Of a stretch of 64,000 nucleotides of DNA, positions 1-9,000 are shown one piece after another (positions within the stretch are counted from its first letter, which is position 1; each line of letters starts with the position of its first letter). Below the pieces are notes generated by a model. It was not told where the DNA came from, did not search any database, and saw nothing but the letters and a program-made list of their open reading frames with translations. Made by a program: the position numbers and the translations under genes. The stretch is from JADLDB01 sp040752975 (GTDB lineage Bacteria; Myxococcota; Myxococcia; Myxococcales; Myxococcaceae): assembly GCA_040752975.1 (NCBI GenBank), contig JBFMHF010000015.1:6438-70437 (forward strand), in the 5' to 3' direction.

Positions 1-1
1 G

Positions 2-964
<963 letters not shown>

Positions 965-970
965 GCCCGG

Positions 971-1786
971 CTACTCCTCGCCGTCGACTTCCTTGAGGAA
1001 CTCCTCGCGGGTGATGAGGCCCTTGCGCGCCATGATGCGCATCAGCGCCCAGAACTTCCGCTCGAGCTTCTCCACGCCCTCTTCCTCGCCGCCTCCGCCG
1101 CCAAAGAGGAAGTCGAGGTCCTTCGCCACGCCGGCCCCCGCCTTCCTCTTCGCCTGCGCCTGCGACTGCCGGTCCTTGATGAGCTTCTCGAGCGCGGGAT
1201 CCGGCGTGCCCGGTGGCAGCGGGTTCGACGCCGAGACGATCTCCTCACCCACCACCATCGGCGGCTCGTCGGCGGCAGGCTCGAGTCGCACCGAACCTCC
1301 GCCCACGTCGACCGGCCCCCGGGCCTTCGCGTCCGCGTCCGACACCTTGTGGTAGTAGCGGAGGATCGCCGCGCGGATCTGCGAGTGCGTCGACACGTAC
1401 GGCGCCACCTTGAGGCCGGTGGTGAACTCGATCTCCTCGAGCGCGTTCTGGTTGAGCGGGTCGCTCAGCGCCACCATCAGCCGCTTGTTGGGCGTGCCCT
1501 TGCCCTCGATGGCGAAGGGGAACAGCTCGTGCGTCTCGCAGAAGCGCGCCCGCAGCATGTGCACCGCCGACCAGTCCACCTGCACCTGCGTCAGGTCCAC
1601 GGTCGCGTGCCCCAGCGACTGCCCCAGCACCTGCGCCAGCATCACCTCGGTGATGACACCCTGCTGGATGAGCGTGAGGCCCAACCGCTGCCGCGTGCGC
1701 TTCTGCGCCTCGAGGCCCGCTTCGAGCTGCGCCTGGGTGATCGCCCGCCGCTCGACCAACAGCTCGCCGATCCGCTTCCGCGTCAT
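971..1786 (-). CDS. Orphan MshEN (GspE/PilB N-terminal) domain protein, candidate c-di-GMP receptor
   Basis: A 271-aa soluble protein. Residues 5-28 and 34-57 are two copies of the MshEN motif (RLGxxLxxxGxIxxxxLxxxLxxQ) that in MshE-type ATPases binds cyclic di-GMP. The second copy fits fully; the first has Arg where the central Gly is expected. A T2SS_E N-terminal fold continues to about 140, followed by a linker and a charged C-terminal helix. The AAA ATPase domain normally attached is absent, so the protein may act as a free c-di-GMP sensor or adaptor rather than a secretion motor; that role is inferred. The start is the ATG at 1786, since the six upstream codons do not align with the family. 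Confidence 0.8.
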   Translation of the reverse strand: MTRKRIGELLVERRAITQAQLEAGLEAQKRTRQRLGLTLIQQGVITEVMLAQVLGQSLGHATVDLTQVQVDWSAVHMLRARFCETHELFPFAIEGKGTPNKRLMVALSDPLNQNALEEIEFTTGLKVAPYVSTHSQIRAAILRYYHKVSDADAKARGPVDVGGGSVRLEPAADEPPMVVGEEIVSASNPLPPGTPDPALEKLIKDRQSQAQAKRKAGAGVAKDLDFLFGGGGGEEEGVEKLERKFWALMRIMARKGLITREEFLKEVDGEE

Positions 1787-1876
1787 CAGGGCTCCGACTA
1801 CCACGCACGCAGCGGTGTAGGAAAATTCAAGAAGCGACGGCCGCTTGTCGTTGTCTGTGCCCCGAAGTCGGTTGCC

Positions 1877-1906
1877 TTGACACCCTTTTCACCGGGGGCC
1901 TATGGT
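1877..1906 (+). promoter_or_regulatory. Sigma-70-type promoter for the TolQ/ExbD operon
   Basis: A perfect -35 TTGACA (1877-1882), an 18-bp spacer and -10 TATGGT (1901-1906), about 70 bp upstream of the TolQ-like start. No other strong promoter is visible in the gap. Confidence 0.65.
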
Positions 1907-1915
1907 GCGCCGGCT

Positions 1916-1939
1916 TTTCCGGGTTCGGTGATCCGGAAA
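1916..1939 (+). promoter_or_regulatory. Inverted repeat in the 5' leader of the TolQ operon
   Basis: TTTCCGG (1916-1922) and CCGGAAA (1933-1939) form a perfect 7-bp inverted repeat with a 10-nt loop, just downstream of the predicted -10. It could be an operator or a stabilising mRNA stem. Confidence 0.4.
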
Positions 1940-1974
1940 CGAACAGCAAGGGACCCTTTGGAGGTACATCTGCA

Positions 1975-2706
1975 ATGACGCTTGGACTTCTGACCATTCT
2001 GGCGAGTGAGGCTGCCGAAGGCGGCGAGAGCCAGGGCACGTTCGCCCGCATCGCTGAGTCGTGGAACGAGGGTGGCTGGGGTATGTACCCCATCGCCTTC
2101 TTCTTCGTGATCGGCATCGCCATCACCGTCGAACGGCTCATCGTGCTGTTCTTCTCTGCCGCCATCAACAAGGACGGCTTCCTCCGCGGCCTGAAGAAGC
2201 ACATCTACGCGGGCGACCTGGACAAGGCGATCAACTACGTCGCCGGCCAGAAGCCCACGCCGCTCACCAACGTCATCAAGTCCGGCCTGATGAACGTGCC
2301 GAAGGGCGAGGAAGAGGTGCAGGCGGCCCTCGACGAGGCCAGCTTGCGCGAGAACCCCAAGCTCGAGGCCCGCACCGGCTACCTCGCGATGCTCGGTAAC
2401 GCGGCCATGCTCGCCGGTCTGCTCGGTACGGTCGACGGCCTCATCGGCTCCTTCAAGGCCGTGGCCCACGCCTCTCCCGCCGACCGCGCCACCATCCTCG
2501 CCGGCTCCATCGGTGAGGCCATGAACTGCACCCGCTTCGGCCTCATCGCCGCCATCCCGCTCCTCATCTTCTTCTCCGTCCTCAACGGCCGGACCCAGTC
2601 CCTCATCAACGACATCAACGAGACGTCGGTGTCGGTGCTGAACCTGGTCGTGCAGAACAAGGACAAGTTCAAGAACATGTCCGTCCCGGCGCAGGCCGAG
2701 GACTGA
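1975..2706 (+). CDS. MotA/TolQ/ExbB proton channel family protein
   Basis: A 243-aa inner-membrane protein with the three TolQ/ExbB membrane segments: about 38-60, 136-160 (containing GLLGTVDGLIGSF) and 180-204 (CTRFGLIAAIP). TolQ/ExbB subunits form the channel of proton-driven motors together with ExbD/TolR. The start ATG is preceded by a good ribosome-binding site (GGAGG at 1960-1964). It is the first gene of an operon with two ExbD-like genes. One TolQ plus two TolR-like subunits is also the composition of the myxobacterial AglRQS gliding motor, but the sequence alone cannot separate gliding, Tol-Pal and TonB roles. Confidence 0.9.
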   Translation: MTLGLLTILASEAAEGGESQGTFARIAESWNEGGWGMYPIAFFFVIGIAITVERLIVLFFSAAINKDGFLRGLKKHIYAGDLDKAINYVAGQKPTPLTNVIKSGLMNVPKGEEEVQAALDEASLRENPKLEARTGYLAMLGNAAMLAGLLGTVDGLIGSFKAVAHASPADRATILAGSIGEAMNCTRFGLIAAIPLLIFFSVLNGRTQSLINDINETSVSVLNLVVQNKDKFKNMSVPAQAED

Positions 2707-2819
2707 CGCTCTCCTCCAAGGGTCCCGGTTGGTCGGGCGGGGCGCTGAAACCCCTCCCGGCCACCCACTGTCAGGTGACGTAACGGCCCCCGGCGACGGG
2801 CGGCCAAGGGAGCACGACG

Positions 2820-3305
2820 ATGGCCGGCGGTATGGATCTCGGCGGTGGTGGCGGCAAGGGCAAGAAGCCCCTGGACACCACCATCAACCTGGTGCCCTTC
2901 ATCGACCTCATGGCGGTCACGATCGTCTTCTTGATCATGACGGCCGTGTGGACGCAGCTGGGCCGCCTGCAGGTGTCTCAGTCGGGGCAGAACGCCTCGG
3001 AAGAGCAGCAGCAGGACCCCAACCAGCTCCAGCCGGTGACGCTCCTCATCACCGAGAAGGAGCTCAAGCTGTCCGTGGGCGGCGCGCAGCTCGAGCCCAT
3101 TCCCATCGTGCACGACGACAAGGGCAAGATGGACGTTCAGAAGCTCACCGACAAGCTCAAGGAGCTGAAGACCCAGCAGCCTGAGCAGAACGCCATCACC
3201 GTCTCCACCGAAGACAACGTGAAGTACGAGGACCTCGTGCGGGTCATCGACACGTGCATCGGCGGCCAGTTCCCCTCGGTGTCGGTGTCACCGGCCTCGA
3301 CTTAA
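2820..3305 (+). CDS. ExbD/TolR-family protein (first copy)
   Basis: A 161-aa protein with a Gly/Lys-rich cytoplasmic N-terminus (1-20), one membrane helix (about 24-45) carrying the conserved Asp29 in VPFIDLM, and a periplasmic domain of roughly 110 residues. The Asp is the proton-relay residue of the ExbD/TolR family. It lies 113 bp after the TolQ-like gene, and the second ExbD-like gene begins 20 bp after its stop. The two copies are clearly different, which fits a heteromeric stator. Confidence 0.88.
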   Translation: MAGGMDLGGGGGKGKKPLDTTINLVPFIDLMAVTIVFLIMTAVWTQLGRLQVSQSGQNASEEQQQDPNQLQPVTLLITEKELKLSVGGAQLEPIPIVHDDKGKMDVQKLTDKLKELKTQQPEQNAITVSTEDNVKYEDLVRVIDTCIGGQFPSVSVSPAST

Positions 3306-3325
3306 ACCCGGGAGTCCTCAACACC

Positions 3326-3916
3326 ATGGCCATCATCACGCCAGGCAAGCGGTTCGGTAAGCGGCTGATGCACTCGAAGATCTTCGGGCACCACGCCATG
3401 TTGGGGAAGAAGTCCGTCTTCTCCGACTTGAACGTGACCCCGCTGGTCGACATGTTCGTCATCCTCGTGCTCTTCCTCATCGCCAACTTCTCGGCGACGG
3501 GGGAGATCCTCTCGATGTCGAAGGACATCCAGCTCCCGGAGGCGGCCAACACCGACGAGCTGCAGCTCGCGCCCGTGGTGCAGGTGTCCCAGGAGTCCGT
3601 CATCGTGTCCGGCACGATGATTGGCCGCGTCGACGACCTGACCCGCGAGGACTACCTCAACATCCCCGCGCTGGAGGAGAAGCTGCGGGAGATGAAGAAG
3701 CAGTTCGAGGATCTCCACAACGCGGCCAACGACTCGGGCGCCTTCAAGGGCGACGTGAACATCCAGGCCGATCGCCAGGTGCAGTTCCGCATCATCAAGC
3801 GCGTCATGTTCAGCTGCGCCTCGGCCGGCTACGGCAACATCGCCTTCGCCACCATGGCGGCGGGCAGCGGTGAGGGCGGCGAAAAGAAGAAGGACGAGAC
3901 GGCGTCGCGCGACTGA
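3326..3916 (+). CDS. ExbD/TolR-family protein (second copy)
   Basis: A 196-aa protein: a basic 30-residue cytoplasmic segment, one membrane helix with Asp42 in the family motif NVTPLVDMF, and a periplasmic region of about 140 residues ending in a Lys/Asp-rich tail. The ATG at 3326 was chosen because it follows GGAG at 3311-3314 and gives the normal TolR length; an upstream in-frame extension overlaps the previous gene and lacks similarity. It closes the TolQ-ExbD-ExbD operon and is followed by a good terminator. Confidence 0.88.
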   Translation: MAIITPGKRFGKRLMHSKIFGHHAMLGKKSVFSDLNVTPLVDMFVILVLFLIANFSATGEILSMSKDIQLPEAANTDELQLAPVVQVSQESVIVSGTMIGRVDDLTREDYLNIPALEEKLREMKKQFEDLHNAANDSGAFKGDVNIQADRQVQFRIIKRVMFSCASAGYGNIAFATMAAGSGEGGEKKKDETASRD

Positions 3917-3957
3917 AGCGCCGGCGGCTTGACCGCTCGCAGGTCCCTTCCAGGAAG

Positions 3958-3990
3958 AAGCCTCGGGGCGCAGACGTCCCGGGGCTTTTT
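3958..3990 (+). terminator. Rho-independent terminator after the ExbD operon
   Basis: A 10-bp stem (3958-3967 with 3978-3987, one G-U pair) around a 10-nt loop, ending in five T at 3986-3990. Confidence 0.85.
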
Positions 3991-4024
3991 CGTTATGAGG
4001 CCGGCATGGTGCGCGAGGCGTCTC

Positions 4025-4684
4025 ATGGGTGAAGCGCTCGACCGGGTGAAGGCCACCGCCCGGAAGTTGAAGGTCTTCCCCCTGCCGCAGGTGGTGCTGT
4101 TGCCCGGCACCGTGCAGCCGCTGCACATCTTCGAGCAGCGCTACCGGGACCTGGTGCGCGACGCGCTGGCCTCCGACGGCGTCTTCGCCCTGGCCCAGGT
4201 GCTGCCCGGACAGGAAGGGCGACTCGCCGGCGCGCCTGAGCTCGAGTCGATGCTGTGCGCCGGCGTCATCGGCGTGCACGAGCTGCTGGAAGACGGCCGG
4301 TACAACCTGGTGCTGGTGGGTGTCGCGCGGGCGAGGGTGGTGCGCGAGCTGCCGCGGACGGCGGCGTACCGCGAGGTGGAGGCCGAGGTGCTGGAGGACG
4401 TGCAGGTGGACTCCGAAGAGGAGCTGCCCCTGCGCCAGGCCGTGCTGGAGCTCATCGCCCGCGTGCCCGACGAGGTGGGGGACAAGGTGGCCCAGGTGAC
4501 GGGCCGTCTCCATGGGGGCCAGCTGGCCGATGTGGTGGCCGGCACCATCTTCCAGGACGTCGCCGCCCGCTTCGAAGTCTTGACGCAGACGGACGTGCGC
4601 GCCCGGATGCGGGAAGTGACGGACGAGGTGATGCAGCTGGTCGCCCGCTTGAAACCCCGGAAACCAGAAGGCCTGCTGAACTGA
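4025..4684 (+). CDS. Stand-alone Lon N-terminal (LON substrate-binding) domain protein
   Basis: A 219-aa protein made almost entirely of the LON/PUA-like domain (about 14-205), opening with the typical FPLPQVVLLPG strand and LHIFEQRYRDLV. The AAA and protease domains of Lon are absent. Such proteins are common in bacteria; their role is unproven, with substrate or adaptor functions in proteolysis proposed. The start is the ATG at 4025, just upstream of the domain, because the earlier in-frame codons run through the terminator hairpin at 3958-3990. Confidence 0.82.
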   Translation: MGEALDRVKATARKLKVFPLPQVVLLPGTVQPLHIFEQRYRDLVRDALASDGVFALAQVLPGQEGRLAGAPELESMLCAGVIGVHELLEDGRYNLVLVGVARARVVRELPRTAAYREVEAEVLEDVQVDSEEELPLRQAVLELIARVPDEVGDKVAQVTGRLHGGQLADVVAGTIFQDVAARFEVLTQTDVRARMREVTDEVMQLVARLKPRKPEGLLN

Positions 4685-4696
4685 AGGGACGCCACC

Positions 4697-5467
4697 TTGA
4701 ATGACACCCCGTTTTCAGGCGTTGATCAGCCCGTGACTCGTTCGATTTCGCGCCTTTCCACGCGGTGGGTGCCCGCCTTCCTGGCGCTGGCGGCGGGGTC
4801 GGCCCTTGCCGCCGAGGGCGAGTGGGAGACCATTCTGGAAGGGCCCATCACCATCAAGAACCGCTCGGTGCCCGGCACCTCGGTGAAGGAGATCTGGGCC
4901 GAGGGCGACATGAACGCCCCGGTGGCGGACCTCCAGGACACGCTGATGCACCCGGAGCGCTTCAAGAGCTTCATGCCGTACCTGAAGGACTCGCGGGAGA
5001 TCAGCAAGAAGCAGGACGACGGCAGCGTCTACGTCTACACCCTCATCGACCTCCCGGTGGTGGGCAAGCGCGACTACATCGTCCGGGTGTGGATGCACGA
5101 GGGCGTGAAGCCCGACGGCAGCGGCGCCTTCCGCAACGAGTGGAAGGCCGAGCCCGACTACCTGCCCCAGCGCTCCAACATCACCCGTGTCCGCCTCAAC
5201 ACGGGCGGCTGGACCATCACCCCGAAGGGCGACGGCTCCACCAGTCACGTCGTCTACAAGTTCGCCATCGACCCCGGGGGCTGGGTGCCGTCCTTCGCCG
5301 TCAACATGGGCAACGAGAAGGGCGTCGGCGAGACCTTCAAGGCGGTGGAGAAGGAAGCCTTGAAGCGCAAGGAAGAGCGCCTCGCGAAGGCCGCGAAGGA
5401 TGCGCAGAAGGTGGTGGAAGCGCCCCAGGGCTCCTCGGCCGCGCCTCCCACCGCGTCGTCGCCCTGA
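4697..5467 (+). CDS. Exported START-domain lipid-binding protein
   Basis: A 256-aa protein with a hydrophobic signal segment (about 24-39, ending ALAA) and a START/polyketide-cyclase-like fold from about 45 to 225. Recognisable parts include LPVVGKRDYIVRV in the middle strands and GGWVPSFAVN near the C-terminal helix. START domains form a cavity for a lipid or sterol, and this one is predicted to act in the periplasm. The TTG at 4697 is kept because AAGGGA lies 8 bp upstream and overlaps the stop of the Lon-N gene, suggesting cotranscription. A GTG at 4733 would give a shorter signal peptide but has no ribosome-binding site. Confidence 0.78.
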   Translation: MNDTPFSGVDQPVTRSISRLSTRWVPAFLALAAGSALAAEGEWETILEGPITIKNRSVPGTSVKEIWAEGDMNAPVADLQDTLMHPERFKSFMPYLKDSREISKKQDDGSVYVYTLIDLPVVGKRDYIVRVWMHEGVKPDGSGAFRNEWKAEPDYLPQRSNITRVRLNTGGWTITPKGDGSTSHVVYKFAIDPGGWVPSFAVNMGNEKGVGETFKAVEKEALKRKEERLAKAAKDAQKVVEAPQGSSAAPPTASSP

Positions 5468-5486
5468 CGACTTGCGCTCGAGCAGT

Positions 5487-5578
5487 TGGGGTCATGCTCC
5501 GCTTCGCGAAGGCAGGGCCCGTCCTTGAACCCCGGGGAGGTGCGCGGTATGGGGCTCGGGCCAGCCATACCTTCACCT
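5487..5578 (+). promoter_or_regulatory. Structured metK leader, candidate regulatory RNA
   Basis: Immediately before metK the DNA can fold into a two-tier hairpin: GAGGTG (5536-5541) pairs with CACCTC (5573-5578), and GGTATGG (5545-5551) with CCATACC (5564-5570). The apical loop contains CGGGCC (5556-5561), complementary to GGCCCG at 5515-5520, so a pseudoknot is possible. A further pairing of 5487-5491 with 5528-5532 would enclose the upstream arm. The location suggests control of S-adenosylmethionine synthesis, but I could not match it to a known SAM or SAH riboswitch class. Confidence 0.45.
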
Positions 5579-5600
5579 CTCACGCAGGACGAGCACGGCC

Positions 5601-6767
5601 ATGATCAAGGACTACCTCTTCACCTCCGAATCGGTCACCGAGGGCCACCCGGACAAGATCTGCGACCAGATCTCCGACGGGGTGGTGGACGCGCTCATCG
5701 CCAAGGACCCCAGGGCGCGCATCGCGGTCGAGACGCTGGTGAAGACGGGCCTCGCCATCGTCGCCGGAGAGGTCACCACCAGCGCGTGGATCGACATTCC
5801 CCGCATCGTCCGCAGCACCATCACCGGCATCGGGTACACCGACTCGTCGATGGGCTTCGACGGCAACACCTGCGGCGTGATGGTGGCCATCGAGGGCCAG
5901 TCGCAGGACATCGCCCGCGGCGTCGACGAGAAGGGCGCCAAGGAGCAGGGCGCCGGCGACCAGGGGATGATGTTCGGCTACGCGTGCAACGAGACGGCCG
6001 AGCTGATGCCCGCGCCCATCCAGTACGCGCACCAGCTGACCAAGAAGCTGGCGGACATTCGCCGCAAGAAGCACGACTGGCTCCGTCCCGACGGCAAGTC
6101 GCAGGTCACCGTCGAGTACAAGAACGGCAAGCCGGTGCGCATCGACGCCGTGGTGGTGTCCACCCAGCACGCCGAAGAGGTCAACAACAAGAAGATCCGC
6201 GACGTGGTGATGGAAGAGGTCATCAAGGCCTCGCTCCCCGCGAAGCTGATGGACAAGAAGACCAAGTACTTCATCAACCCCACCGGGCGCTTCGTGGTGG
6301 GCGGGCCGATGGGCGACTCCGGCGTCACGGGCCGGAAGATCATCGTCGACACCTACGGCGGCATGGGTCGGCACGGCGGCGGCGCCTTCTCGGGCAAGGA
6401 CCCGTCGAAGGTCGATCGCTCGGCGGCGTACATGGGCCGCTACATCGCGAAGAACGTGGTGGCCGCGGGCCTCGCCTCGCGCTGCGAGGTGCAGGTGTCC
6501 TACGCCATCGGCGTGGCCGAGCCCGTCAGCGTGATGGTGGAGACCTTCGGCACGGCCACCGCGTCCGAGGAGCGGATCGCCCGCGCGGTGCGCGAGGTGT
6601 TCGGCCTGAAGCCCCGGCAGATCATCGAGCACCTGGACCTCTTGAAGCCCATCTACCAGCGCACCGCCGCGTACGGGCACTTCGGCCGGCCGGAATTCAC
6701 GTGGGAGAGGACGGACAAGAAGGACGCGCTGCGCGACGCGGTGGGCGGCAAGGTGAAGGCGGCCTGA
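5601..6767 (+). CDS. metK: S-adenosylmethionine synthase
   Basis: A full-length 388-aa cytoplasmic enzyme that makes S-adenosylmethionine from methionine and ATP. Diagnostic motifs are present: SVTEGHPDKICDQISD near the N-terminus, the GAGDQG signature at 117-122 and the P-loop-like GGGAFSGKD at 259-267. The product supplies methyl groups to all methyltransferases. The gene is preceded by a 133-bp leader with strong secondary structure, which may regulate it. The following PilZ gene starts 20 bp after its stop and may be cotranscribed. Confidence 0.98.
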   Translation: MIKDYLFTSESVTEGHPDKICDQISDGVVDALIAKDPRARIAVETLVKTGLAIVAGEVTTSAWIDIPRIVRSTITGIGYTDSSMGFDGNTCGVMVAIEGQSQDIARGVDEKGAKEQGAGDQGMMFGYACNETAELMPAPIQYAHQLTKKLADIRRKKHDWLRPDGKSQVTVEYKNGKPVRIDAVVVSTQHAEEVNNKKIRDVVMEEVIKASLPAKLMDKKTKYFINPTGRFVVGGPMGDSGVTGRKIIVDTYGGMGRHGGGAFSGKDPSKVDRSAAYMGRYIAKNVVAAGLASRCEVQVSYAIGVAEPVSVMVETFGTATASEERIARAVREVFGLKPRQIIEHLDLLKPIYQRTAAYGHFGRPEFTWERTDKKDALRDAVGGKVKAA

Positions 6768-6787
6768 AGGGCAGCGCGGGAGTCGCC

Positions 6788-8179
6788 ATGACGAAATCCC
6801 GGCGGGGGGACAAGCGGGGCGGCTCGCTGACGGCCTTGGCTGCCTCGCTGGACACCCGCAAGCGCGCGCTGCCCGCGGGCGCCGAGTCTGCCAGCGAGCA
6901 CCTGCGGGCTGCGCTGAGAGAGAAGCCCGCCCCCTCGCACGAGTCGGGCGCGGCTTCGCCGGGTGGACGCGGAGCGACGGCGCGGGAGTCGGGAGCGGGC
7001 TCGGGAGGACGCGGCACGTCGGGTGTGGGCACGTCCGGTGGACGCGGCACGTCGCGTGCGGGTGCGTCCGGTGGCCGTGGCGCTTCGCGTGAGAGGCAGG
7101 ACTCGTCCGGTGGGCGCGGCACGTCGCGTGCGGGTGCGTCCGGTGGCCGTGGCGCTTCGCGTGAATCAGAGGACTCGTCCAGTGGGCGCGGCACGTCGGG
7201 GGCGGGCGCGTTCGGTGACCGCGGCGCTTCGCGTGAGTCGGAGGACTCGTCCAGTGGGCGCGCCACCTCACGTGGCACGACGGGTGCGGCTGCGTTCGGC
7301 GGCCGTGGCGCTTCGCGCGAGTCGGAGGACTCGTCCAGTGGACGCGGCACGTCGCGTGCGGGTGCGTCCGGTGGCCGTGGCGCTTCGCGTGAGAGGCAGG
7401 ACTCGTCCGGTGCACGCTCAACCTCGCGCCGCACGATGGGTGCGGGCTCCTCCGGTGGCCGCACCACTTCGCGTGAGTCGGAGGACTCGTCCGGAGGGCG
7501 CGGCGGGAACCTCCTGAGGGGCGCTTCCTCTCGCAGCGACGGCCCCCGCGTCCCGACCTTGTCGCCGCCGGTCCCGGTGCCGCGGGGTGCACCTGCCTCC
7601 ACCATGACGCGCGCGAGCGCCCTCGCCTCCTTGAGCCGGGCGCCCAGCCCGGTGCCCGCGCGGACTCCGACGGCCCGGCCCGGCACTCCGCCGCTGGCCG
7701 ATTCGCGACGCCGCTACCCGCGCGCGGAGATCTCCTTGCGGGCCCGCCTCTCGCTGGCGGACGACCCGGCGCACGTCTTCGAGGCCACGCTCCCCACCGT
7801 CAACCTGTCGGTGGGGGGCCTCTTCCTTCAGTCCAGCTTCTTCCTCAAGCTGGGCACGAAGCTGCTGGTACAGCTCGAGCTGCCCCCGAAGGGCCGTGAG
7901 GTGATGGTGAAGGGCGAGGTGGTGCGCGTCGAGAGCAGCGGCGACGGCAAGTCCGGCTTCGCCCTGCGCTTCACCGAGTACCTCGACGGCAGCGAGGTGG
8001 CGCTGGCCACGCACTTCCTCTCGCCCGTGCTGCGCGAGTTCATCGCCGCCTACGCGAAGCAGCACCGCTTCGACGCCAGCGCCGAGTACCTCGCCCACAC
8101 CGCCGACGTGCTGGCCGCGTGGGAGCTGAAGAAGGCCGAGCTCGGCGGCGACGTCTGGCAGATGACCTGGCGCGGGTGA
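6788..8179 (+). CDS. PilZ-domain protein with a long RG/Ser-rich repeat region
   Basis: A 463-aa protein. Residues 1-65 are basic and Ala-rich. About 70-240 is a disordered tract of roughly 24-residue repeats (variants of GGRGTSRAGAS and GGRGASRESEDSS). About 305-420 is a PilZ domain with RRYPR, fitting the RxxxR half of the c-di-GMP motif, and NLSVGG, fitting [DN]xSxxG. A helical C-terminus follows. PilZ proteins usually change activity or partner on binding cyclic di-GMP. The Arg-Gly repeat region is unusual and could bind RNA or polyanions. Its stop overlaps the uppP start by one base (TGATG), so translation is probably coupled. Confidence 0.85.
   Translation: MTKSRRGDKRGGSLTALAASLDTRKRALPAGAESASEHLRAALREKPAPSHESGAASPGGRGATARESGAGSGGRGTSGVGTSGGRGTSRAGASGGRGASRERQDSSGGRGTSRAGASGGRGASRESEDSSSGRGTSGAGAFGDRGASRESEDSSSGRATSRGTTGAAAFGGRGASRESEDSSSGRGTSRAGASGGRGASRERQDSSGARSTSRRTMGAGSSGGRTTSRESEDSSGGRGGNLLRGASSRSDGPRVPTLSPPVPVPRGAPASTMTRASALASLSRAPSPVPARTPTARPGTPPLADSRRRYPRAEISLRARLSLADDPAHVFEATLPTVNLSVGGLFLQSSFFLKLGTKLLVQLELPPKGREVMVKGEVVRVESSGDGKSGFALRFTEYLDGSEVALATHFLSPVLREFIAAYAKQHRFDASAEYLAHTADVLAAWELKKAELGGDVWQMTWRG
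7006..7500 (+). repeat. Coding tandem repeats, about 72 bp, in the PilZ gene
   Basis: About six imperfect copies of a 72-bp (24-codon) unit encoding alternating GGRGTSRAG and GGRGASRES/RQDSS segments. The stretches at 7105-7170 and 7340-7400 are nearly identical, which suggests recent duplication and possible copy-number variation. Confidence 0.75.
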
Positions 8180-9000
8180 TGACGCTCTGGCAGGCCATCG
8201 TCCTCGGTGTGGTGCAGGGCTTCACCGAGTTCCTTCCCATCTCCTCCACCGCGCACCTGAAGATCGTCCCCGCGCTGCTGGGCTGGGGAGATCCCGGCGC
8301 CGCGTACTCCGCCGTCATCCAGCTGGGCACGGTGGGCGCCGTCCTCGTCTACTTCGCGAGAGATCTCGGCCGCCTCACCCGCGGCTTCTTGAAGGGCCTC
8401 GTGGACAGGAAGCCCTGGGACACCGAGGAGTCCCGCCTGGCCTGGTTCGTCGGCCTGGGCACCATCCCCATCGGCGTGGCGGGGCTGCTCTTCAAGAAGG
8501 CCATCGAGACGACGCTGCGCTCGCTGTACGTCATCTCCGCGTCCCTCATCGTCCTGGCGCTGGTCCTCTTCGTCGTCGAGCGCGTGGCGAAGCACGTCCG
8601 CACCCTCAAGGACATGACGATGCGCGACGGCCTCGTCATCGGCGTGTGGCAGGCGCTGGCCCTCATCCCCGGCAGCTCGCGCTCGGGCACCACCATCACC
8701 GGCGGGCTGTCCCTGGGCTTCACCCGCGAGGACGCAGCCCGGTACTCCTTTCTCCTCTCCATCCCGGCCACCACCCTGGCCGGCCTCTTCGAGCTCAAGC
8801 ACCTGCTGGAGGCGACCGAGCGCCCCTCGACGCTGGTGCTGGTGGTGGGGACCGCCGTGTCCTTCGCCGCCGGCCTGGCGGCCATTCACGGGCTCCTGCG
8901 CTTCCTCCGCACGCGCTCCACCCTCATCTTCATCGTCTACCGGGTGGCGCTGGGCCTGCTCCTGCTGGCGCTGCTGTCCGCCGGGGTGCTGCAGCCGTAG
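8179..9000 (+). CDS. uppP: Undecaprenyl-diphosphatase
   Basis: A 273-aa polytopic membrane enzyme that dephosphorylates undecaprenyl diphosphate, recycling the lipid carrier for peptidoglycan and other surface polymers; the activity also confers bacitracin tolerance. Both BacA/UppP signature regions are intact: TEFLPISSTAH at about 16-26, with the catalytic Glu, and PGSSRSGTT near 165-173. The start ATG overlaps the stop of the PilZ gene (TGATG), so the upstream in-frame extension was rejected. The length is normal for the family. Confidence 0.95.
   Translation: MTLWQAIVLGVVQGFTEFLPISSTAHLKIVPALLGWGDPGAAYSAVIQLGTVGAVLVYFARDLGRLTRGFLKGLVDRKPWDTEESRLAWFVGLGTIPIGVAGLLFKKAIETTLRSLYVISASLIVLALVLFVVERVAKHVRTLKDMTMRDGLVIGVWQALALIPGSSRSGTTITGGLSLGFTREDAARYSFLLSIPATTLAGLFELKHLLEATERPSTLVLVVGTAVSFAAGLAAIHGLLRFLRTRSTLIFIVYRVALGLLLLALLSAGVLQP

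Noticed and set aside
5487..5578. Known SAM-I, SAM-II or SAH riboswitch
   Set aside because: I could not find the conserved core sequences of these classes; only secondary structure is suggestive.
5580..7592. Minus-strand open frame of 670 codons across metK and the PilZ gene
   Set aside because: A by-product of high GC: no domain motifs and it lies opposite a certain gene.
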